Of a stretch of DNA of 8,365 bases, positions 1 through 4,202 are shown one piece after another (position 1 is the stretch's first letter; each line of letters starts with the position of its first letter). The notes under the pieces were generated by a model. That model saw only the letters and a list, made by a program, of their open reading frames with translations. It ran no database searches and was not told the origin of the DNA. Position numbers and translations under genes: made by a program. This stretch comes from Cyanobacteria bacterium M_surface_7_m2_037 (lineage in GTDB: Bacteria; Cyanobacteriota; Cyanobacteriia; PCC-6307; Cyanobiaceae): contig VGPP01000073.1 of NCBI GenBank assembly GCA_016882585.1, forward strand, positions 1 to 8,365, in the 5' to 3' direction.

Positions 1-2
1 AA

Positions 3-76
3 CGCCCCCTGATGGATTCGAACCATCGACCGGCTGCTTAGAAGGCAGCTGCTCTATCCAGCTGAGCTAAGGGAGC
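3..76 (-). tRNA. tRNA-Arg (anticodon UCU)
   Basis: This transfer RNA reads AGA/AGG arginine codons. Read on the minus strand, all four arms fold. The 7-bp acceptor stem is GCTCCCT with AGGGGGC and contains one G-U pair. The D stem is GCTC/GAGC. The anticodon stem is GCTGC/GCAGC around the loop CTTCTAA, which gives anticodon TCT. The T stem is GATGG/CCATC around TTCGAAT. The discriminator base is G and the 3' CCA is not encoded, because the genome continues with TT. There is no intron and the variable loop is short, as expected for class I. It is divergent from the helix-turn-helix gene, with 83 bases between them. I saw no convincing promoter there. Confidence 0.97.
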
Positions 77-159
77 TGACGCTGGGCATTGTGGCAGTCG
101 GGCTCTGGCGGCGCAGCTGCGTGTGGCTTCTATGGTGGTGTGCTGCGCACCTTTGCTCG

Positions 160-900
160 ATGCCTGCTCCACGGCTCAACGACAGCCAAAAAGAGGAGCT
201 GGTGGGTCGTTACCGCCAGGGCGAAACGGCCCAGGCCCTGGCAGCGGCCTATGGCTGCAGCCCCAACACTGTGAGCCGCGTGCTGAAGGCTGCGCTGGAT
301 CCTGAGGAGATGGAGGCGATCAAGCGGCAGTCCCGCGGCCGCACCGCCGCGCCGGCCGCTGATCCTGAGCCAGAGCTCGAGCTAGAGGCTGCCCCTGATC
401 CAGTCGTCCAGCTCTCCAGCCCGGCCACTGCTGAGGAGGAAGAGCCCACCACCCTCGCCATTGATGACGCCGATGACTTTGGCGATGACGGTGTCGATGA
501 GAGCGACGGCGATGACGACACCGACGAGGCCACCGACGAAGCGGATGCCGATCCGCTCGTTGCGGCTGAGCCGGTTGTTGTGCTGGAGGCCCAGCCCCTG
601 ATCCCTGGGGCACTCCCTGCCACGGGCTACCTGCTGGTGGACAAAACCGTGGAATTGCAGCCCAGGCCTCTGGCGGAATTCACGGAGCTTGGGTCTCTGC
701 CGGAAGAAGAGCAGGCCCTTCAGGCTCTGATGCTTTACACCAACCCTCGTCAGGCCAAGCGTCAGTGCGGGCGCACCCAGCGGGTGATCAAGGTGCCGGA
801 TGCAGGGGTGCTGGAGCGGCGCTCGTCGTATCTGGTGGCCCAGGGCATCACCCGCCTTGTGGTGGAAGGCGGGGCACTGTTTGCTTTGTCCAACCACTGA
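160..900 (+). CDS. Helix-turn-helix protein with long acidic linker, function unknown
   Basis: A 246-residue protein that I cannot assign to a named gene. Residues 9-44 look like a helix-turn-helix of the transposase/Hin-resolvase kind: a helix from SQKEEL, then GETAQALAAAYGCSPNTVSRVL as the turn and recognition helix. Residues about 60-145 are low-complexity and very acidic, with a run of Asp/Glu around 100-132 that is probably disordered. Residues about 155-246 look folded (GYLLVDKTVEL near the start, ITRLVVEGGALFAL at the end). The ATG at 160 is chosen because the helix-turn-helix follows at once. An in-frame GTG at 91 would add 23 Trp- and Cys-rich residues unlike the rest. Neither start has a good Shine-Dalgarno. 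A lipoprotein gene follows 29 bases downstream on the same strand. A DNA-binding regulator or nucleoid-type protein is an inference. No transposase catalytic domain is present. Confidence 0.8.
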   Translation: MPAPRLNDSQKEELVGRYRQGETAQALAAAYGCSPNTVSRVLKAALDPEEMEAIKRQSRGRTAAPAADPEPELELEAAPDPVVQLSSPATAEEEEPTTLAIDDADDFGDDGVDESDGDDDTDEATDEADADPLVAAEPVVVLEAQPLIPGALPATGYLLVDKTVELQPRPLAEFTELGSLPEEEQALQALMLYTNPRQAKRQCGRTQRVIKVPDAGVLERRSSYLVAQGITRLVVEGGALFALSNH

Positions 901-914
901 TCAAGCACCGGATG

Positions 915-920
915 AAGGGA
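915..920 (+). promoter_or_regulatory. Ribosome binding site for the lipoprotein gene
   Basis: AAGGGA lies nine bases before the ATG at 930. It supports that start over the in-frame ATG at 912, which has no Shine-Dalgarno and would put a charged extension in front of the signal peptide. Confidence 0.55.
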
Positions 921-929
921 TCCAGGTGC

Positions 930-1361
930 ATGCGCTTGGGTGCGTGGGTTGCCGTTGGTGGTTTGGGGGCCTTGTTGCTCAGCGCCTGTGACCCGCTCCC
1001 CGGACGGCTACGCACGGATCCTCCCGGCACCGCGCTGAACACCAGCAGCTCGCGCTGGTACGGAATGTCGTCAACAGGCGCTTACAGCAACGTGCGGCAG
1101 GTCACCACTGGGGTGAATCAGTTCTCGTTCAAGGAAACCTGGTTTCGCGGCAAGGGCAGCCAGCCGCTTGTCACGATCGGCAAGGGCAGCTACACCCCCG
1201 CCACTGGAATCAACATCTATCAATACAGCCAGCCCCCTGGCGTTGTGGTGGTGCGAACCAGCGAGGGCCACGAAGCGTTGTCCACTGAAGACGAAGTGCT
1301 GGCCAGCACCCTGCCTCAGTTCCAACCCGGTGAACGCATCACCTACACGTTGCGGCCCTGA
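930..1361 (+). CDS. Small secreted lipoprotein, function unknown
   Basis: A 143-residue protein with a classic lipoprotein signal peptide: a basic start (MRLG), a hydrophobic core, and the lipobox LSAC ending at Cys20. Lipid attachment and signal peptidase II cleavage are therefore expected there. The mature part is about 124 residues, polar, rich in Ser, Thr and Gly, and has no further membrane segment. It carries motifs such as SSRWYGMSSTGAYSNVRQVTTG that I do not recognise as a known domain. The residue after Cys is Asp; in E. coli that favours retention in the inner membrane, but whether the rule holds in cyanobacteria is uncertain. The gene follows the helix-turn-helix gene closely and may share its transcript. 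Its last 19 bases overlap the convergent LapA-like gene. An in-frame ATG at 912 is the alternative start. Confidence 0.8.
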   Translation: MRLGAWVAVGGLGALLLSACDPLPGRLRTDPPGTALNTSSSRWYGMSSTGAYSNVRQVTTGVNQFSFKETWFRGKGSQPLVTIGKGSYTPATGINIYQYSQPPGVVVVRTSEGHEALSTEDEVLASTLPQFQPGERITYTLRP

Positions 1362-1582
1362 TCCCCGCGGGGCAGTAGCAAGGCCGTGCTCACCCCACCG
1401 CTGATCACCCCGATCACCAGCGACACGCCCAGCAGAAAGCCTGTGGGGAGTTCGGCGGTTTTGCCGAAGCCCAGGTTGAGCCGCGCTCGCTGATCGAGGT
1501 TCTGGGCGCCGAGGCAAAGGATCAGCAGCAGCACCACGCCGCCTCCCAGGCTTGCCACCAACAGGCGCAGGCGCAGCAGCAT
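1343..1582 (-). CDS. LapA-like (DUF1049) small membrane protein
   Basis: A 79-residue protein with two predicted transmembrane helices, about residues 7-25 and 47-70. They are joined by a short polar segment with GAQNLDQRARLNL, followed by ELPTGFLLGVSLVIGVISGG. This layout (helix, a Q/N-containing turn, a beta-like strand, a Pro-Gly start to the second helix, and a Gly-rich end) is typical of the LapA/DUF1049 family, which in proteobacteria is linked to lipopolysaccharide assembly. Its role in cyanobacteria is not established. The start codon overlaps the rsmI stop codon by one base (TGATG on the minus strand), so the pair is almost certainly cotranscribed and translationally coupled. The 3' end overlaps the convergent lipoprotein gene. 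Confidence 0.75.
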   Translation of the reverse strand: MLLRLRLLVASLGGGVVLLLILCLGAQNLDQRARLNLGFGKTAELPTGFLLGVSLVIGVISGGVSTALLLPRGDQGRNV

Positions 1583-2454
1583 CAGCTCGGCTCCTCAGCC
1601 CGATGGAGCAGAGCGTAGAGCTCTCGGCGGGCCATGCCCGTTTCCTGCGCGAGTTGCCGGGCAGCATCGCTGCGGCTCAGGCCAGAGGCCACCAGGGCGC
1701 TGAGTGCCTGCTGCAGTTCAGCCTCGCTGCGTGGTGTGGCCGCAGTCTCCTGGGCGCCCCCCAGCACGAGCGTGAATTCCCCCTGGGGCGCCTGCTGGCG
1801 GAAGTGCGCCAGCGCCGCCGACACGCTGGGCCCGATCTGTTGCTCGTGCCGTTTGGTGAGCTCTCGCGTCACAGCGATGGGGCGATCGCCCAGCTCGGCC
1901 AGGAGGTCTTCGAGCAGCTGGAGCAGCCGATGCGGCGCTTCAAACAGCACGAGGGTGCGGGGCTCTGCCGCCAGCTCCTGCAACCGAGCCCGGCGTTGGG
2001 TGCTCTTGGGCGGTAGGAATCCTTCAAAGCAGAAGCGCCCCGCAGGTAGGCCGCTGCTCACCAGTGCGGTGGTTACCGCGCATGGCCCTGGCACGCAGAT
2101 CACCGTGCGTCCAGCGCTGCGGGCGGCGGCCACCAGCGCCTCGCCAGGGTCGGAGATGCCCGGTAGGCCGGCATCGCTGATCACGGCAATCGCTTCGCCG
2201 GCCTCCAGTGCCTCCAGCAGTTCAGGAATGCGGCTGCTCTGGTTGTGCTCATGGAAGCTCACCAGCCGCGGCGGCTGATCACCGTTGCGCAGGCCGAGGT
2301 TGTGCAGCAGCAGGCCGCTGTGCCGCGTGTCTTCGCAGGCGATGCGCTGCACGCCGGCGAGCACCTGCCTGGCGCGCGGCGAGAGATCGCCGATGTTGCC
2401 GATCGGCGTACCCACCAGATAGAGCACCCCTGCAGCCGGTTCGGCGCCCTGCAT
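1582..2454 (-). CDS. rsmI: 16S rRNA (cytidine-1402-2'-O)-methyltransferase RsmI
   Basis: RsmI uses S-adenosylmethionine to methylate the ribose 2'-OH of C1402 in the decoding centre of 16S rRNA. The 290-residue protein has the full set of family motifs: LVGTPIGNIGDLSPRA near residues 13-28, EDTRHSG at 41-47, SDAGLPGISDPG at 93-104, PGPCAVTTALVSSGLP at 122-137, FEGFLPPK at 143-150 and FEAPHR at 171-176. The C-terminal part (about 256-284, GLSRSDAARQLAQETGMARREL) matches the small helical domain found at the end of many RsmI proteins. The ATG at 2454 has AAAGGGG eight bases upstream. The GTG directly before it (2457) is possible but sits too close to that site. The length is normal for the family. 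It is coupled to the LapA-like gene downstream and divergent from cysQ. Confidence 0.95.
   Translation of the reverse strand: MQGAEPAAGVLYLVGTPIGNIGDLSPRARQVLAGVQRIACEDTRHSGLLLHNLGLRNGDQPPRLVSFHEHNQSSRIPELLEALEAGEAIAVISDAGLPGISDPGEALVAAARSAGRTVICVPGPCAVTTALVSSGLPAGRFCFEGFLPPKSTQRRARLQELAAEPRTLVLFEAPHRLLQLLEDLLAELGDRPIAVTRELTKRHEQQIGPSVSAALAHFRQQAPQGEFTLVLGGAQETAATPRSEAELQQALSALVASGLSRSDAARQLAQETGMARRELYALLHRAEEPS
1882..1889. repeat. HIP1 octamer (GCGATCGC)
   Basis: A perfect copy of the palindromic octamer that is over-represented in many cyanobacterial genomes, here inside rsmI. It is weak support for a cyanobacterial host. Confidence 0.6.
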
Positions 2455-2477
2455 CACAATGCCCCTTTGCCAGCTCC

Positions 2478-3398
2478 ATGATGCCCGCCGCCGCCTGCAT
2501 GCCTTCGGGGATCGATGAGCAGCAGCTGCTGGCTGAGTTGCGGCGCCTGAGCTGGGGTGCGGCCGACATCCTGCTGGCCTACGGCCGCGGCGAGCAGCCC
2601 CCCTTCGGCTTCCCCATGGCGCTGAGCGTGGATGAAGGCGGCGAGGGCCCGGTGAGCGCCGCAGATCTGGCGGTGAATCAGTGGTTGCTCGATGGCCTGG
2701 TGAAGGCCTTCCCCGATGCCGGCTGGACGCTGCTCAGCGAAGAAACCGCCAAGGAGCAGCTCACCGCTGGTGAGCCCCTCGATGCCGAGTGGCTATGGAT
2801 CCTCGATCCCCTCGATGGCACCAAGGATTTCCTGCAGGGCACCGGCGAATACGCCGTGCATCTGGCCCTGGCCCATCACGGCGAACCGGTGCTGGGGGTG
2901 GTGCTGCTGCCGGAGATGGAGCAGCTGTGGATCGGCCTGGTGCCCCAGCAGCGGGCCTGGTGCGAAAACCGCGCCGGTGAGCAGCGGCCGGCGAGCCTCA
3001 GCCCCCGCCGCGAACTCGGCGAGCTGGTGCTTGTAGCCAGCCGCAACCACCGTGATCAGCGGCTCGAGCAGCTGCTGGAGGCCCTGGCCCTGGGCGACAC
3101 CAAGGCGATCGGCAGCGTGGGCGGCAAGGTGGCCACGATCCTGCGCGGCGAAACCGACCTCTACATCTCCCTATCGGGCAAGAGCGCCCCGAAGGACTGG
3201 GATATGGCGGCCCCTGAAGCGGTGCTGCGCGCCGCCGGTGGAGCTTTCACCCACGCCGACGGCCGCCCCCTCAGCTACAACGACGGCGACATTCGCCAGG
3301 CCGGCTGCCTGATCGCCAGCCATGGCCGCAGCCATAGCGAGCTGTGTGCGAAGGCAGCATCAGCAATGGCGACGATCGATCCCGGTTTTGCTGTGTGA
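2478..3398 (+). CDS. cysQ: CysQ-like 3'(2'),5'-bisphosphate nucleotidase (inositol monophosphatase family)
   Basis: A magnesium-dependent phosphatase of the inositol monophosphatase superfamily. The expected CysQ reaction is hydrolysis of 3'-phosphoadenosine 5'-phosphate to AMP, which clears the by-product of sulfate activation. The 306-residue protein has the metal-site motifs in order: SEET at residues 87-90, DPLDGTKDF at 110-118 (the DPxDGT signature) and WDMAAPEAVLRAAGG at 241-255 (the second signature). GPVSAADLAVN at 57-67 corresponds to the usual T/SxAD segment before the active site. Activity on inositol phosphates cannot be excluded by sequence alone. The start is uncertain: ATG codons at 2478, 2481 and 2499 are all in frame and none has a strong Shine-Dalgarno. 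Only 23 bases separate the 2478 start from the divergent rsmI start. The gene is convergent with vapC, 18 bases away. Confidence 0.88.
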   Translation: MMPAAACMPSGIDEQQLLAELRRLSWGAADILLAYGRGEQPPFGFPMALSVDEGGEGPVSAADLAVNQWLLDGLVKAFPDAGWTLLSEETAKEQLTAGEPLDAEWLWILDPLDGTKDFLQGTGEYAVHLALAHHGEPVLGVVLLPEMEQLWIGLVPQQRAWCENRAGEQRPASLSPRRELGELVLVASRNHRDQRLEQLLEALALGDTKAIGSVGGKVATILRGETDLYISLSGKSAPKDWDMAAPEAVLRAAGGAFTHADGRPLSYNDGDIRQAGCLIASHGRSHSELCAKAASAMATIDPGFAV

Positions 3399-3416
3399 GC
3401 GCGGGAATGGTTGGCG

Positions 3417-3836
3417 TCAGCAGGGCTGCAGCTTCACGCCCATGCTTCGGCAGCACTCCTGCAAGGCCCGATCGCGGCTCGCTAGGGGTGCTCCTAGCCG
3501 CATCGCCAGCTCCAGATACGCCGCGTCGGTGCTGGTGAGTCCGGTTTGCGCGGCCAGCTGCAATCCGTCATGCCACACCACCGCAGTGTCGGCCTGATCA
3601 ATCTGTAGGCCCAGTGACGCAACGAGTTGCAGGGCTTCCGCACGGTCTGCAGGGCTGATGCGCCTGCGCCGCTCTGCCATCAGCAGCACGTTGGCGACCT
3701 CCCAGAGAAACAGAGCTGGCACCCAGATCCCCCCTGCTTCAAGGCGCTGCAGCAGTTGCTCGCTCTCGGGTGTTGTTTCGTCTTCAAAAAAGAGCGCGCA
3801 GATCGCCGAGCTATCCACCACCAGTTGAGTGCTCAC
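3417..3836 (-). CDS. vapC: VapC-type PIN-domain toxin
   Basis: A 139-residue PIN-domain protein, the size and pattern of a VapC ribonuclease toxin. The acidic metal-binding residues are visible: Asp8 in VVDSSAICALFFEDE, Glu46 in LWEVANVLL, Asp104 in TSTDAAYLELA and Asp122 in LASRDRAL. Family members cleave specific RNAs, often tRNA or 23S rRNA, when freed from their antitoxin; the target here is unknown. It starts with GTG and overlaps the antitoxin gene by four bases (GTGA on the minus strand), the usual coupling in such pairs. All four acidic positions are intact and the length is full, so it appears functional. It reads convergently toward cysQ, and no terminator is visible in the 18-base gap. 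Confidence 0.9.
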   Translation of the reverse strand: MSTQLVVDSSAICALFFEDETTPESEQLLQRLEAGGIWVPALFLWEVANVLLMAERRRRISPADRAEALQLVASLGLQIDQADTAVVWHDGLQLAAQTGLTSTDAAYLELAMRLGAPLASRDRALQECCRSMGVKLQPC

Positions 3837-4075
3837 CGCTTGCGACCCTCATCGCGCAGGCTCTGCAGGCTGAGCCCGTTCAGCCTCTTGCCTGTGCGAA
3901 ATGCTCGCAACCGAGCTACCGCTTCGGCACGCTGCTGATCGGCGGGCGGTTCAACCGGGAGCAGTCGCGCCACTGCCCGTCCATGCCGCGTGATCAACAC
4001 CTGCTCACCGGCTTCCACCTCCTCCAGCAGCCTGGAGAGATGGGTTTTCGCCTCAAAGGCGCCAACGCATTTCAC
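3833..4075 (-). CDS. vapB: Phd/YefM-type antitoxin partner of VapC
   Basis: An 80-residue antitoxin. The N-terminal part (GAFEAKTHLSRLLEEVEAGEQVLITRHGRAVARLLP, residues 5-40) is the Phd/YefM DNA-binding and dimerisation fold. The C-terminal half is basic and helical (residues 41-80) and would be the toxin-binding tail. Such proteins neutralise their toxin directly and repress their own promoter. The start is a GTG at 4075. An ATG at 4070 is out of frame, and no clear Shine-Dalgarno precedes the GTG. The gene lies first in the pair, directly upstream of vapC with a four-base overlap. Repeats just upstream of the start are a candidate operator. Confidence 0.88.
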   Translation of the reverse strand: MKCVGAFEAKTHLSRLLEEVEAGEQVLITRHGRAVARLLPVEPPADQQRAEAVARLRAFRTGKRLNGLSLQSLRDEGRKR

Positions 4076-4082
4076 AGGTGAT

Positions 4083-4102
4083 CAACCAGTTGGCAACCAG
4101 TT
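4083..4102 (-). promoter_or_regulatory. Candidate vapBC operator: tandem 9-bp repeat
   Basis: CAACCAGTT occurs twice (4083-4091 and 4094-4102), separated by GG, so the copies are 11 bases apart, about one helical turn. A looser inverted copy, AGCTGGTTTG, is at 4122-4131. The repeats begin eight bases upstream of the antitoxin start and lie between it and the pnp terminator, where the vapBC promoter must be. Phd-type antitoxins usually bind repeated sites at their own promoter, so operator function is a reasonable inference. I could not place -35 and -10 boxes with confidence. Confidence 0.45.
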
Positions 4103-4135
4103 CATGGCCGTGGGCTTGAAGAGCTGGTTTGCATG

Positions 4136-4161
4136 AAAAAGCCGGCCCCGCAGGGCCGGCT
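4136..4161 (-). terminator. Rho-independent terminator of pnp
   Basis: On the minus strand a perfect 9-bp stem, AGCCGGCCC with GGGCCGGCT, closes a 4-base loop (TGCG) and is followed by TTTTT. The stem has eight GC pairs. It lies 42 bases after the pnp stop codon and separates pnp from vapBC. Confidence 0.93.
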
Positions 4162-4197
4162 GAAGGAGGTGATTCAGGCCTGCATCGCGAGGCCTGA
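4162..4197 (-). other. pnp 3' UTR: hairpin plus anti-Shine-Dalgarno-like linker
   Basis: Between the pnp stop and its terminator, a 7-bp inverted repeat (TCAGGCC at 4174-4180 with GGCCTGA at 4191-4197) can form a hairpin with a 10-base loop. The 12 bases between this hairpin and the terminator stem read AUCACCUCCUUC in the pnp transcript. This matches the conserved 3' tail of 16S rRNA (GAUCACCUCCUU) over 11 bases. The linker would be single-stranded between two hairpins. The structure is seen by eye; any function is inference. Confidence 0.6.
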
Positions 4198-4202
4198 TGG
4201 AC

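Noticed and set aside
91..159. A 23-residue N-terminal extension of the helix-turn-helix protein from a GTG at 91.
   Set aside because: The segment is Trp- and Cys-rich, unlike the polar protein that follows, and has no ribosome binding site. The ATG at 160 fits better.
3..160. An integration site or mobile island next to the tRNA-Arg gene.
   Set aside because: tRNA genes are common integration targets, but I found no repeat of the tRNA 3' end and no integrase gene in the window.
249..623. A minus-strand frame coding mostly Ser, Ala and Gly.
   Set aside because: It is the reverse of the Asp/Glu-rich repeat codons of the helix-turn-helix gene, hence the artificial Ser-rich composition.
4163..4173. 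AAGGAGGTGAT on the plus strand as a Shine-Dalgarno for that plus-strand frame.
   Set aside because: It lies more than 20 bases from the ATG at 4197, too far to serve it, and the frame is a shadow. The reverse-strand reading as an anti-Shine-Dalgarno-like linker is reported instead.
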